Source: Corynebacterium ciconiae DSM 44920
Lineage (GTDB): Bacteria > Actinomycetota > Actinomycetes > Mycobacteriales > Mycobacteriaceae
Assembly (NCBI RefSeq): GCF_030440575.1
Contig: NZ_CP047189.1
Span: 1,240,001-1,304,000 of the forward strand
Direction: 5' to 3'
Length of the DNA: 64,000 nucleotides
Position numbers and translations under genes: made by a program. The notes below the pieces were generated by a model. That model had not been told where the DNA came from, ran no database searches, and saw nothing but the letters and a program-made list of their open reading frames with translations. This document shows positions 52,346 through 61,461 of this stretch, in pieces (within the stretch, counting starts at the first letter, position 1; every line of letters starts with the position of its first letter).

Positions 52346-53203
52346 ATGGCACAGCTAGCACTTTCCCCATCCCGCGCTTCGGATTATCAGCGTTGCCCAT
52401 TGCTCTACCGCCTCCGGGCAATCGACAAAATTCCCGAGCCCACCACCCTGCCTCAGGTTAAAGGAACCTTGGTGCATGCGGTGCTCGAGGAGATGCACAA
52501 GAAAAACCGCTCCGAGCGCGATTTTCCCCGAGCGGTGAAAAAGCTCAAACCCCTGTGGGCGGAGATGGTGAACAAGGATCCCGAGCTCAATGAGCTCGTC
52601 CCCGAGGAAGACCTTTACGATTTCTTGGTGGAATGCCGCAGTCTGCTGCGCGGTTATTTCGAGATGGAAAATCCGCAAGGCTTCGACGCCGAGCGTTGTG
52701 AAATGTATGTATCCACGACCCTGCCCAATGGGGTGCCGGTGCGCGGATTCATCGACCGAGTAGATATTGCCCCCACCGGCGAGGTGCGGGTGGTGGATTA
52801 TAAAACAGGCAAAAAGCCTCTTCCCCGCTATTCTCATGACGCCACCTTTCAGATGCGGTTTTATGCCCTGGTCTATTGGCGCCTCCATGGGGTGATTCCC
52901 CACCAGCTGCGGCTGATGTACCTCAAGGTGATCGACTCGATGTTCCTCACCCCTTCGAAGGAAGAACTCGAGTTCTTTGAACGCGATCTGGGCGACTTGT
53001 GGGAGAAGATCGTGGCCGATGGTCTCAGCGGCACATTCCGCCCCCGCACCTCGAAGCTGTGTGGCTGGTGCTCTCATCAGTCGCTCTGCCCCGCCTTCGG
53101 TGGTACGCCGCCGGAGTATCCCGGATGGCCTGGCCCCCAGCAAGCCCTGCCCCTAGCCACCGGCGATGGCGCCGCGGCTTACACTACTAACGAGGACGCC
53201 TAG
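52346..53203 (+). CDS. RecB-family PD-(D/E)XK nuclease with iron-sulfur-type cysteines
   Basis: A 285-residue single-domain nuclease. The catalytic set is visible as GFIDRVDIAPTGEVRVVDYK with TGKK (motif II Asp and III DYK) and QMRFYALVYW (QxxxY). Four cysteines, Cys17 in DYQRCPLLYR and three in LCGWCSHQSLCP (about residues 236-245), match the AddB-type arrangement that binds a [4Fe-4S] cluster. It is widespread next to trmI/arc in actinobacteria. DNA repair or RNA processing is possible. TAGACT lies 11 bases before the ATG and no clear ribosome-binding site is visible. Confidence 0.93.
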   Translation: MAQLALSPSRASDYQRCPLLYRLRAIDKIPEPTTLPQVKGTLVHAVLEEMHKKNRSERDFPRAVKKLKPLWAEMVNKDPELNELVPEEDLYDFLVECRSLLRGYFEMENPQGFDAERCEMYVSTTLPNGVPVRGFIDRVDIAPTGEVRVVDYKTGKKPLPRYSHDATFQMRFYALVYWRLHGVIPHQLRLMYLKVIDSMFLTPSKEELEFFERDLGDLWEKIVADGLSGTFRPRTSKLCGWCSHQSLCPAFGGTPPEYPGWPGPQQALPLATGDGAAAYTTNEDA

Positions 53204-53219
53204 CACGGCGCTTGTTTGC

Positions 53220-54158
53220 CTAGCGAGGCTGGTTGCTCGTGGCATTGGCCTCACGCGCGGCTCGAACCATCAACGCCGCCGCCCCGCGGGGACGTGCGCC
53301 GGTGCGCCATAGGGCACGAATGGGCCGGTCGAGGGTCGCATCGGCGAGATCTACCTCCACCAATTCCTGGCGCTCGAGACGCGTAGCGACGCTCACCCGC
53401 GGCACCACCGCGGGGCAACCAGTGTGAAGCGCCAGATTGGTCACCGCGGTGGGACTGCTTGCCTCGGCCACCGGAGTCACCTGGAGCGAGCCTATCGCGG
53501 CCTCGAGGACCTCTCGGGTGCCCGAGCCGCGTTCGCGCACAATCACGGGCGTGCGTGCCAGCTCGTCACAGGTGATGGATCCCACCTGTGCCCAGGGATG
53601 ATCGGGACGGGCCACCACGCTGAGCTGGTCGTGCCCGACCACTGAGGCACTCAACACCCGCGGCCCGCCGACCGTGGTGGGCACGGGAACCTGCACGGAT
53701 TCAATGAAGCCGAGGCTGGTGTGTCCTTGAGCTACCGCGGTGGCCACCTCTGCCGAGTTGGCGGCCAGCATCTCCAGTCGGGCCTGTGGGTAGCTGCGGC
53801 GTAGGGCGGCATACCAGCGCGGTAGGTAGTACTCGCTGACTGTGCGGGAGGCATACACGCTGATCCGCGGGGCGTGAGGATGACGCTCAAGCTCGAGGGC
53901 ATCGTCTAGGTTGGAGGAGCTCATCAAGATATCGAGCGCGGTAGCGTAGACCCTTTCGCCGGCAGCTGTGAGCTGTGCGCCGCTCGGGCCGCGTTGAAAG
54001 AGGGTGGCTCCGAGTTCGCCTTCGAGCCTGCGCATCCGCTCCGATACCGCTTGTTGGCTCATCCCATGGGCTCGGGCGGCGGCGCCGAAAGAACCGAGGC
54101 GGGCGATATCGACCAGCACCCGCAAAGCCCGCAGATCAGGAAGATCCCTCAAAGACAT
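53220..54158 (-). CDS. LysR-family transcriptional regulator
   Basis: A 312-residue regulator. N-terminal winged helix (LPDLRALRVLVDIARLGSFG, AAARAHGMSQQAVSERMRRL), then a LysR-type effector domain (ISVYASRTVSEYYLPRWYAA). It is divergent from the TDT-family transporter, the usual arrangement for a LysR protein and its target. The signal may be a C4-dicarboxylate or another organic acid, because a Dcu carrier and aspartase follow on the other side of the transporter. The divergent gap (54159-54249) should hold its binding site; I cannot pick it out. Confidence 0.9.
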   Translation of the reverse strand: MSLRDLPDLRALRVLVDIARLGSFGAAARAHGMSQQAVSERMRRLEGELGATLFQRGPSGAQLTAAGERVYATALDILMSSSNLDDALELERHPHAPRISVYASRTVSEYYLPRWYAALRRSYPQARLEMLAANSAEVATAVAQGHTSLGFIESVQVPVPTTVGGPRVLSASVVGHDQLSVVARPDHPWAQVGSITCDELARTPVIVRERGSGTREVLEAAIGSLQVTPVAEASSPTAVTNLALHTGCPAVVPRVSVATRLERQELVEVDLADATLDRPIRALWRTGARPRGAAALMVRAAREANATSNQPR

Positions 54159-54249
54159 GCCCCGATAGTAACCCTCACAAGGATTACTTGTGGCCGCATA
54201 GGCAGGGGCGTTCTACTCACCATGTGTAGCGACTGGCACAGTAGTAGGG

Positions 54250-55416
54250 GTGAATCACGATACATCCACCTCCCAGACCCCGCCCGCAGCGGCATCCCAG
54301 CCTACTTCAACGGCACGAGGCACCGGCATGCCCAGTGCCCGTATTCTGCGGAGCCAGCGCAACCTCATGGTTCCCGGACCAGGTCCGGCGTGGTTTGGCG
54401 CCGTCATGGGCACCGGCATCCTCTCCAACCTTTTGATTACCGTCGGCGATCAGCGGGTGCTCGGCGCCGGCATGCTGGTACTGGGCTGGCTGATGCTGGT
54501 GGGCCTGACTATCGGCTTCTTTGGCCGCAGCAGCCGCGATCGGGCCGTACTGCTCTCTTCGATCACCGATATCGGCCAGTGCACCGGCTGGGGCATGGTG
54601 GCCATGGGTTATCTCTCGGTGGGGGCTGCCACCCCTGTGGTGCTCGGGGCGTGGAACGCCCCAGCCGGGGTGATGGACACCGCGTGGACAGTGGATCTGG
54701 TGATGTGGCTGATCGGCGCCTCGATCGGCATTGTCGGCGCTTTCGGCATGGGGTATGTGATCATCGGCAAACGCTTGCCCGAGCCGCGCCCGGTGTGGGG
54801 TCTGCCGATCGTGGCACCGATGGTCGCTGCAACGACGGGCGCGTCACAGGTGCCGCAGATGGCGTCGACAAGCGCCGCAGTATGGCTGCTCATGGCCTCC
54901 ACCGCCTGCTTCTTCATCGCCCTGGTGCTGGCCTCGATCATCTTCTTGCTGTCCTATATGCACGCCTGGCGGCGCTCTCCCCTGCCGCCGGCGGCGCTGA
55001 CCTCGGCGTGGATCCCCCTAGGCATTATCGGCCAATCGAGTGCCGCCGCCCAAGTGATTGCGCGCCAAGCGGCCGCGATGGCCCAACCCGAGGTGCAGTC
55101 GTCGATCCTGCGCATCGCGGATGTCTATGGGTTGGTGATGATGGTGCTCGGCATTCCGATGTTGCTCGCAGCCTTCTACCTGAGCTACTCCGGTTTTCTC
55201 ACCGGCATGCCAGTGCACCCAGGTTGGTGGGCGCTCACCTTCCCCGTGGGCACATTGGCTCTCGGTACCCACTTTTTAGGCCTGCACATGCCGCTTTTCG
55301 ACGCCCTGAGCCACGCCTTTTTAATGCTGCTCTGCGCCCACTGGCTCATAGCCGCCTATGGCTCGGTGCGGAGCATCGCTGCGGTGCGCCGCCGCGGCGA
55401 CGGCGCGCAGGCCTAG
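54250..55416 (+). CDS. TDT-family (TehA/Mae1/SLAC1) transporter
   Basis: A 388-residue membrane protein of the tellurite-resistance/dicarboxylate transporter family. About ten transmembrane segments; the first family motif is GPGPAWFGAVMGTGILSNLL (about residues 43-62), and later segments include LASIIFLLSYMHAWR and WALTFPVGTLALGTHFLG. Homologues export or import malate, succinate or small anions. Start GTG at 54250. It is convergent with the dcu gene, overlapping its end by four bases. The LysR gene is divergent. Context suggests C4-dicarboxylate transport; sulfite or other anions remain possible. Confidence 0.86.
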   Translation: MNHDTSTSQTPPAAASQPTSTARGTGMPSARILRSQRNLMVPGPGPAWFGAVMGTGILSNLLITVGDQRVLGAGMLVLGWLMLVGLTIGFFGRSSRDRAVLLSSITDIGQCTGWGMVAMGYLSVGAATPVVLGAWNAPAGVMDTAWTVDLVMWLIGASIGIVGAFGMGYVIIGKRLPEPRPVWGLPIVAPMVAATTGASQVPQMASTSAAVWLLMASTACFFIALVLASIIFLLSYMHAWRRSPLPPAALTSAWIPLGIIGQSSAAAQVIARQAAAMAQPEVQSSILRIADVYGLVMMVLGIPMLLAAFYLSYSGFLTGMPVHPGWWALTFPVGTLALGTHFLGLHMPLFDALSHAFLMLLCAHWLIAAYGSVRSIAAVRRRGDGAQA

Positions 55417-56723
55417 ATGATCACACCGCCGAAGAGGAAGCCCAAGGCAACCGCAAGCGCGATGCAGACGGTGCCAGGGATCAAGAAGGGGTGGTTGAAC
55501 ACGGCCTTGCCGATGCGGGTAGAGCCGGTATCATCCATCTCCACTGCGGCCAGCAGCGTGGGATAGGTGGGCAGGATAAACAGCGAGGATACTGCCGCGA
55601 AGGACGCTACGGCCGTGAGCGGGGAAACCCCCACCGCGAGGGCGGCCGGCATCAAAGCCTTGGTGGTGGCGGCCTGCGAGTACAGTAGCGCGGCGGCGAA
55701 GAAGAGAATCACCGCGAGCGTCCACGGATAATCGGTGAGGAAGTCCTCCGAGAACGCCGTGATCTGCTCCAGGTAGTTATTAATGATGGTGGTACCCAGC
55801 CATGCCACACCCATCACGCACACGCAGGCGCTCATCCCAGCCTTGAATACCTGGGTGCCCACGATCTCCGCGGCGGGAATCTTGCATACCAGCACGATGA
55901 TCGCGGCGGTGCTGAGCATGATCGTCATGATGGCCTCATTGCGCGGCAGAGTGGGATCGCTAATCAGGCCGACCTGATCCGAGATGAGCGTGGCGTACAC
56001 CATCACCAACACGATGGCGACTAAGAAGATCACGACCGAGGCGCGGGCCCCAGCCGGCGCAGTGTATTCGCGTGCGCCCTGCGGCGGCTTCACCAAGCCC
56101 TGCTCGAGCCGCGACTGATACACCGGATCGTCCTCCAGCTCCTTGCCCATGCGGTTAGCGAGGAAAGCCGTGGGGAAGATAGCCAAGAAGGTGGAAGGAA
56201 TCACCACCGCGAGAAGCTGCAGATAGCCCACGCCGAGCGGCTCCATGATGGAGGCCATAAACACCACTGCCGCAGAGATCGGGGAGGCAGTAATCGCCAT
56301 CTGCGAGGCCACCACCGCCACCGAGAGAGGTCGAGAGGGGCGCACCTTGCCTTCCTTAGCAACCTCGGCAATCACCGGCAGTGTGGAAAAGGCAGTGTGA
56401 CCGGTACCAGCCAGAAGAGTCATGAGATAAGTGACCACTGGTGCGTAGTAGGTGATGCGCTTGGGGTTGGATCGGAGCACCCGCTCAGCCCAGTGCACCA
56501 AGTAGTCCATGCCGCCGGCGCGTTGCATCGCGGCGATAGCGGCAATCACGGCCATGATGATGCCGATGACGTCGAAAGGAATGTCCTCGCGGGTCACCGG
56601 CACCCCGGTGAGCCCGAGAAGGAGCACGCCGAGGCCACCGGCGAAGCCAATGGCGATGGATCCAAGGCGGGCGCCGAGGATGATCGCCGCGAGGACGATG
56701 ATGATCTGTAACGCAACAAGCAC
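55413..56723 (-). CDS. anaerobic C4-dicarboxylate transporter DcuA/DcuB type
   Basis: A 436-residue antiporter. It starts VLVALQIIIVLAAIILGARL followed by GSIAIGFAGGLGVLLLG, very like DcuA/B. I placed the start at GTG 56723: AGGAGG precedes it by eight bases and the length then fits. An ATG 15 bases upstream has no ribosome-binding site. Dcu carriers take up aspartate or fumarate in exchange for succinate under anaerobic conditions. aspA lies upstream on the same strand, 431 bases away, with a hairpin between. The paralogue (A or B) cannot be told. It overlaps the TDT gene end. Confidence 0.93.
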   Translation of the reverse strand: MLVALQIIIVLAAIILGARLGSIAIGFAGGLGVLLLGLTGVPVTREDIPFDVIGIIMAVIAAIAAMQRAGGMDYLVHWAERVLRSNPKRITYYAPVVTYLMTLLAGTGHTAFSTLPVIAEVAKEGKVRPSRPLSVAVVASQMAITASPISAAVVFMASIMEPLGVGYLQLLAVVIPSTFLAIFPTAFLANRMGKELEDDPVYQSRLEQGLVKPPQGAREYTAPAGARASVVIFLVAIVLVMVYATLISDQVGLISDPTLPRNEAIMTIMLSTAAIIVLVCKIPAAEIVGTQVFKAGMSACVCVMGVAWLGTTIINNYLEQITAFSEDFLTDYPWTLAVILFFAAALLYSQAATTKALMPAALAVGVSPLTAVASFAAVSSLFILPTYPTLLAAVEMDDTGSTRIGKAVFNHPFLIPGTVCIALAVALGFLFGGVII

Positions 56724-57154
56724 TGCTGGTTCCTCCATTAACGGATGGTGCACGAGGGCGTAAGCACCACGCCGGCCGTGCACGCAGCCGGAAAGACACC
56801 ACTCAGTGCATCCTGTTCCTCGCTGCAGGCATCGCATTGCTGCCAGCAGCCAAGAACTATCGGTGTGTAGTTAGATACTGTCGCGCTCCGCGGAAGAAGC
56901 TGCGCCGGAACACTCCGGCGCCTGCTGTGCAGTGACACCCACGGCAGCATGCGCGCCATGCTCTGTGAGCACGCAAACCTATCACGGGGACCTGCTTGTG
57001 GCGGAGCGTGACATAAGGTAGTTGCCCGCACCTTAAAGCGCAGGCAGGAGGGCGAGCCCTCCCATCCTGCTTTCATCCTAGCCGCCCTAGGACATCCCAC
57101 CTCAATTGCGCTGGTGCGGATGAGTGCAGCGCAGCGAGGGTAGGTGCTGTCGCG
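56724..57154. other. aspA-dcu intergenic region
   Basis: 431 bases with a hairpin GGAGGGC (57047-57053) / GCCCTCC (57056-57062) about 90 bases past the aspA stop, flanked by CAGG/CCTG repeats. This may end aspA transcription or act as an attenuator, leaving dcu with its own promoter. No gene seen. Confidence 0.45.
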
Positions 57155-58585
57155 CTAGTGCTGCTGGTGGGCGGCCTTGAACTTCGGGTGCATGAGGTTG
57201 TCCACGCTGAGGACCTCGTCGAGGGTTGCTTCATCCAACAAGCCACGCTCGAGCACCAACTCCCGGACGCTGCGGCCGGTGCGGGCGGCCTCCTTACCAA
57301 TCAGATCGCCATTGTGGTGGCCGATGAAGGGGTTGAGATAGGTGATCACGCCGATGGAGTTATCTACGTAGCCGCGGCAGACATCCTCGTTGGCGGTGAT
57401 CCCATCCACGCACTTCTCGCGCAGCGTATCGCAGGCGTTGCCCAGCAGGGAGATACTCTCGAACATCGCTTGGCCGATGGCCGGTTCCATCACGTTCAAC
57501 TGCAGCTGGCCAGCCTCAGAAGCCCAGGTGACAACGCTGTCATTGCCGAAGACCTTGAAGCACACCTGGTTAACCACTTCGGGGATGACGGGGTTGACCT
57601 TGGCCGGCATGATCGAGGAGCCCGCCTGCATCTCGGGCAGGTTGATCTCATTGAGGCCAGCGCGGGGGCCGGAGGACAGCAGGCGCAGATCGTTGCAGAT
57701 CTTCGACAGCTTCATTGCGGCCCGCTTCAAGGCGCCGTGTAAGAGCACGTAGGCGCCGCAGTCGCTGGTAGCCTCAATGAGGTTTTCCGACGCCGAGATG
57801 TCGAGACCTGTCACCTCCCGCATGGCCTCGATGATGGTCTCTTGGTAGCGCTCTGGGGTGTTGAGCCCAGTGCCGATGGCAGTGGCGCCCAGATTCAGCG
57901 AGAGCAGGCGATGGGCGGCTTGCTGAATCACCTCGTGCTCCTCCCCCAGATTCACCGAAAAGCCCGTGAACTCATCGCCCAGGGTCATCGGCACGGCATC
58001 CTGCAATTGGGTGCGTCCCATCTTGATCACGCCGGCGAACTCCTCGCCCTTCGCGGCGAAGGAAGCCCCCAGTGCGTCGATCTTGTCCACCAAGTTCTGC
58101 ACCGCGGCGTAAACGCCCAGCCGGAACCCAGAGGGGTAGGCATCGTTGGTGGACTGGCTCATGTTCACATCGTCATTGGGATTGATGAAGGCGTACTCGC
58201 CCTTGTTCTTGCCAATCCGCTCCAGTGCCAGATTGGCCACCACTTCATTGGTATTCATGTTCACCGAGGTGCCCGCGCCGCCCTGGAAGACATCGATCGG
58301 GAACTGATCCATGGCCACGTTGTGCTCAAGGATCTGATCGCACGCCCACACGATGGCCTCAGCCTTTTCCTTAGCCAGCACACCCAAACGGTGATTAGCC
58401 ATAGCCGTAGCCTTTTTCACCGTGACCATTCCCCGAATAAATTCAGGAACATCATTAATGGTGGTGCCGGAGATCTTGAAGTTGTGCATTGCGCGGAGAG
58501 TGTGGACGCCATAATAAGCGTCATTCGAAACCTGCATTTCTCCTAGCAGATCAACTTCAGTGCGGAACGCGGCGGTCGAAGCCAT
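57155..58585 (-). CDS. aspA: aspartate ammonia-lyase
   Basis: A 476-residue member of the fumarase/aspartase superfamily that splits aspartate into fumarate and ammonia. The family signature [20 protein letters not shown] and the substrate-binding segments [20 protein letters not shown] and [20 protein letters not shown] are present. AAAGG stands six bases before the ATG. The neighbour dcu would import aspartate and export succinate, so together with fumarate reduction they make a route to use aspartate as electron acceptor source. In C. glutamicum aspA lies near hisE-hisG as here, from memory. Confidence 0.96.
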   Translation of the reverse strand: MASTAAFRTEVDLLGEMQVSNDAYYGVHTLRAMHNFKISGTTINDVPEFIRGMVTVKKATAMANHRLGVLAKEKAEAIVWACDQILEHNVAMDQFPIDVFQGGAGTSVNMNTNEVVANLALERIGKNKGEYAFINPNDDVNMSQSTNDAYPSGFRLGVYAAVQNLVDKIDALGASFAAKGEEFAGVIKMGRTQLQDAVPMTLGDEFTGFSVNLGEEHEVIQQAAHRLLSLNLGATAIGTGLNTPERYQETIIEAMREVTGLDISASENLIEATSDCGAYVLLHGALKRAAMKLSKICNDLRLLSSGPRAGLNEINLPEMQAGSSIMPAKVNPVIPEVVNQVCFKVFGNDSVVTWASEAGQLQLNVMEPAIGQAMFESISLLGNACDTLREKCVDGITANEDVCRGYVDNSIGVITYLNPFIGHHNGDLIGKEAARTGRSVRELVLERGLLDEATLDEVLSVDNLMHPKFKAAHQQH

Positions 58586-58982
58586 GCCAACCCTTTCAAC
58601 AAACTCGAATCACTGTATGTCCAGCCCAATGTTAACGCCCCGATCAGCGCAGGGAACCCAGCATTGATAACTATGACGACGCAGTGATCGACGCCGATAT
58701 AAGAAAGGAGAAAGAATTTTTACATAACGGTTGTACTGGATTAATGTCCGCGCTGTGTATCCGGCATTCGCTTTCAGCAACGCCCGCCGGAGGTCTCAAA
58801 AACACGTGCCGCCGCTCCCCTATTTCCTCCTCCGTTCCTACGGCATAGACAACGCCCACCTTCACCTATTTTGGGGGTGAAAGTGGGCGTTGTGGGGCAC
58901 GCGCACACCGCAGGGTTGCGGGTGGGCTCAGGGATAGGCGGCAGCCCGTGCGGGATATACCCGCGCGGGCGTAAGGGCGCCG
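58586..58982. other. hisG-aspA intergenic region with long hairpin
   Basis: 397 bases. A hairpin with 18-base arms and one mismatch, 58849-58866 / 58876-58893 (ACAACGCCCAC... / ...GTGGGCGTTGT), lies about 90 bases past the hisG stop; no U-tract follows on either strand. The right-to-left aspA promoter should be within 58586-58750. No gene is supported. Confidence 0.45.
58849..58893 (-). terminator. possible terminator after hisG
   Basis: The 18-base arms described for this gap form a stable stem with a 9-base loop. It is the only strong hairpin after hisG. Without a U-tract it may instead protect the hisG mRNA end. Confidence 0.45.
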
Positions 58983-59828
58983 TTAGATGCGAGCGATGGC
59001 GATCTCGGAGGCGAGAATAGCCTTCGCACCCACCGCGGCGAGGCGATCCATGACGGTGTTCGCGTCCTCGCGCGGCACCATGGCGCGCACCGCACGCCAT
59101 TCATCGAGCGCCAGCGGCGACACCGTGGGCCCAGAGATACCCGGGGTGATGGCCACGCATTCATCCAATTTGCTGGCTTCAACGTTGTAGTCGAGCATGA
59201 GGTAGTTGTGGGCGTGCAGGATGCCTTCGATGCGGCGCAGCAGCACCCGCTGCTCCTGGGTTACCTCGTGGCCCTTGCGGCCCACGACCACGGCCTCGGA
59301 GCTAATGATGGGCTCGCCGAAGGGCGCTAGGCCCTGAGTGCGCAAAGTGCGGCCGGTAGAGACTACGTCCGCAATAACATTGGCCACGCCCAGCTTGATG
59401 GAAATCTCCACTGCCCCTTCGAGGCGAATCACGCTGGCATCGATATCGTTCGCTCGCAGGTAAGAACGCACGAGGTTCGGATAGGAGGTGGCGATGCGGG
59501 CCCCCTCGAGATCCTCGATGCTCCATTGCTCATCGGCCGGGGCGGCGAAGCGGAAGGTGGAATCGCCGAAACCGAGAGCGAGCACCTCCTCGGTCTCTTC
59601 GCGGCAATCCGCGGCCAGGTCGCGGCCGGTGATGCCCAGATCCAGCTGGCCGCTGGCCACGTAGATGGCAATATCCTTCGGTCGAAGGAAGAAGAACTCA
59701 ACGTCGTTACGCTTGTCCACGACAGTCAGAGCCTTGGAATCACCACGGGAGGGATATCCCGCCTCGGTGAGGATGGCCATGGCCTTTTCAGACAGAGATC
59801 CCTTGTTGGGAACTGCCACTTTCAACAT
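58983..59828 (-). CDS. hisG: ATP phosphoribosyltransferase (long form)
   Basis: A 281-residue first enzyme of histidine biosynthesis, joining ATP and PRPP. Seen: [34 protein letters not shown], and the PRPP-binding [20 protein letters not shown]. The last 75 residues are the ACT-like regulatory domain that binds histidine ([20 protein letters not shown]), which makes this the long, feedback-regulated form. Start ATG of MLKVAVPN; upstream codons are unlikely. hisE lies 125 bases upstream on the same strand, so hisE-hisG is an operon as in other corynebacteria. Confidence 0.97.
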   Translation of the reverse strand: MLKVAVPNKGSLSEKAMAILTEAGYPSRGDSKALTVVDKRNDVEFFFLRPKDIAIYVASGQLDLGITGRDLAADCREETEEVLALGFGDSTFRFAAPADEQWSIEDLEGARIATSYPNLVRSYLRANDIDASVIRLEGAVEISIKLGVANVIADVVSTGRTLRTQGLAPFGEPIISSEAVVVGRKGHEVTQEQRVLLRRIEGILHAHNYLMLDYNVEASKLDECVAITPGISGPTVSPLALDEWRAVRAMVPREDANTVMDRLAAVGAKAILASEIAIARI

Positions 59829-59953
59829 GATTATGCTCGCTCGCTTTCTTTGCCTAGGGGTGCACTTCGTCCGCGCTGCGTGTGTCATCGGCAGCGCCCA
59901 GCTGCGCAGCCGGTGAGGACCTCAGCAGCACAGGTGGGTGCGCGCAGGGTGGT

Positions 59954-60217
59954 TTAGAGGTGCTTGTACACGTCTTCGGGGCTAATACCGCGAGCCACCA
60001 TGATCACCTGGGCCCAGTAGATGAGCTGCGAGAGTTCCTCGGCTAATTCCTCATCTGACTGGTACTCCGCTGCCATCCACACCTCGCCGGCTTCTTCGAT
60101 CACCTTCTTGCCCAGGGAATGCACCCCCGCGTCGAGGGCGGCTACAGTGCCTGAATCGGCGGGCCGATTCTTCTTGCGGTCGAGGAGTTCTGCGTACAGC
60201 GATTCAAAATCTTTCAC
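59954..60217 (-). CDS. hisE: phosphoribosyl-ATP pyrophosphatase
   Basis: An 87-residue MazG-like enzyme for the second step of histidine biosynthesis, hydrolysing PR-ATP to PR-AMP and pyrophosphate. The metal-binding helices show [16 protein letters not shown] (E-E-x-x-E) and [20 protein letters not shown] with conserved acidic residues. It is not fused to HisI, as usual in actinobacteria. It heads the hisE-hisG operon, 63 bases after the HAD phosphatase gene. Start ATG of MKDFESL. Nothing odd. Confidence 0.96.
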   Translation of the reverse strand: MKDFESLYAELLDRKKNRPADSGTVAALDAGVHSLGKKVIEEAGEVWMAAEYQSDEELAEELSQLIYWAQVIMVARGISPEDVYKHL

Positions 60218-60280
60218 AATCGATTATTCTTTCACAGCCCCTAGACGCGCGTGAGTCGAGGCGGCAGTTTTTCCCCACAG

Positions 60281-60961
60281 CTAGGGCAACTGCTCAAACC
60301 ACTGCTCGACCATATCGGCGGTGATGGTGGAGAAATCAATGGAGCCGTGCAGCTCGCCGAGTGTGCGCACCCGATCAGGAGTGGGTGTGTGGGGATCAGC
60401 CACCACCCCGATGACGCGGCAGCCCGCGGCCGTGGCGGCCTGCATTCCGGTGATGGAATCTTCAAACACAAGGCACTCATGCGGATCCAAGCCGAAGTGC
60501 TGCGCGGCCAGCTGGTACATGTCAGGCGCAGGCTTGGGCTGTGGCACCTGATCACCGAAGAAGGCGGTGTCAAAGAAGTGCTCGCCCACGGCCGTGACAG
60601 CATGATGCGCTAACTGGCGCGGAGTGTTGGTGGTGATCGCCATCGCTACGTTGCGGCGAGCACACTCGCTCAATAGCTCCACCATGCCGGGTACTGGCTC
60701 GAGCTGGTGGGCAAAGAGTTCGCTTACACGCGTGTACATGCGCTCGCGCAGGCCGTCATAATCCAGCTCTGCCAGCTCTACCCCAGCGTGGCTGGCACAG
60801 ATTCTCAGCGTGTTATCAAAGTTGCCGCCCACGGTCTTCTCCCTTAACTCGGGAGTGAGCCGGCGGCCCACCTCCTCAGAGAGCTCGTAGGTGGCCACAC
60901 CCCACAGTGGCTCAGAGTCCACTAGGGTGCCGTCCATATCCCAGAAAATAGCCTTAAGCAC
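60281..60961 (-). CDS. HAD-superfamily phosphatase (beta-phosphoglucomutase-like)
   Basis: A 226-residue HAD hydrolase, subfamily IA with a helical cap. Motif I is DMDGTLVDSEP (residues 8-18) with nucleophile Asp8; motif II Thr in VAMAITTNTPRQLA; the third motif has Lys in VPQPKPAPDMYQ; motif IV is CLVFEDSITGMQAA. The layout resembles beta-phosphoglucomutase or sugar-phosphate phosphatases. The substrate is unknown. Its start overlaps the end of the DUF2867-like gene by eight bases, so the two are co-transcribed, and hisE follows 63 bases later. Confidence 0.92.
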   Translation of the reverse strand: MLKAIFWDMDGTLVDSEPLWGVATYELSEEVGRRLTPELREKTVGGNFDNTLRICASHAGVELAELDYDGLRERMYTRVSELFAHQLEPVPGMVELLSECARRNVAMAITTNTPRQLAHHAVTAVGEHFFDTAFFGDQVPQPKPAPDMYQLAAQHFGLDPHECLVFEDSITGMQAATAAGCRVIGVVADPHTPTPDRVRTLGELHGSIDFSTITADMVEQWFEQLP

Positions 60962-61409
60962 TACGAATAATCCCCTTGAGCATGGAAGAAAGTATGAAGA
61001 GATGAATGGGCAACAGGGCGTACCAATAGAGGTTTCCTGCGTGCGATTCGCTATGAAAACGGGCCCGCTGAGTGAGAGTGTGGCCGTGAATCTCCCACGA
61101 TAGCGTGGCCTTGCCCGGCAGCCGCGCCGCCACCTTCAGTACGAGCCGCGTGGGGCGGTCGATCTCAGAGACAAGGAAAAACCCCACCGCATCGCCTTCC
61201 TGCAAGGTGCGCGGGTGACGGCGCGGCCGGCGCAAGCCAGGCCCACCGAGAAGCTCATCGATTCGGCCACGGATCACCCAAGGCAACCGCAGCGAGAACC
61301 AACCATTCTCGCCGCCGATGCGTTCGAGCACGGCGAACACAGCGTGAGGAGAGTGGTAAAACTCGGCGCTGCGCTCGTCTTCAAAAGTGCGTTTGTGGGC
61401 GTTAAGCAT
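60954..61409 (-). CDS. DUF2867-like protein
   Basis: A 151-residue protein with START/SRPBCC-like character. The segments GGENGWFSLRLPWVIRGRID, then EGDAVGFFLVSEIDRPTRLV and ARFHSESHAGNLYWYALLPI followed by HLFIL match what I know of the DUF2867 family, often fused to or found beside NAD(P)-binding epimerase-like proteins. Its C-terminus has a hydrophobic segment (YWYALLPIHLFILSSMLKGI), so membrane association is possible. No enzymatic motif. It is encoded between metH and the HAD gene, overlapping the latter by eight bases. Function not known. Confidence 0.75.
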   Translation of the reverse strand: MLNAHKRTFEDERSAEFYHSPHAVFAVLERIGGENGWFSLRLPWVIRGRIDELLGGPGLRRPRRHPRTLQEGDAVGFFLVSEIDRPTRLVLKVAARLPGKATLSWEIHGHTLTQRARFHSESHAGNLYWYALLPIHLFILSSMLKGIIRSA

Positions 61410-61461
61410 GGGCTAGAGGATACCGCACCCTGCGGCCACATCTTGCCAGCCGCGCCACGCG

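Noticed and set aside
53994..55688. 564-codon plus-strand frame overlapping LysR and the TDT transporter
   Set aside because: Arg/His-rich translation without motifs, and it crosses two well-supported genes in other frames.
58671..58865. 64-codon minus-strand frame between aspA and hisG
   Set aside because: It contains one arm of the long hairpin, has no ribosome-binding site and no recognisable product.
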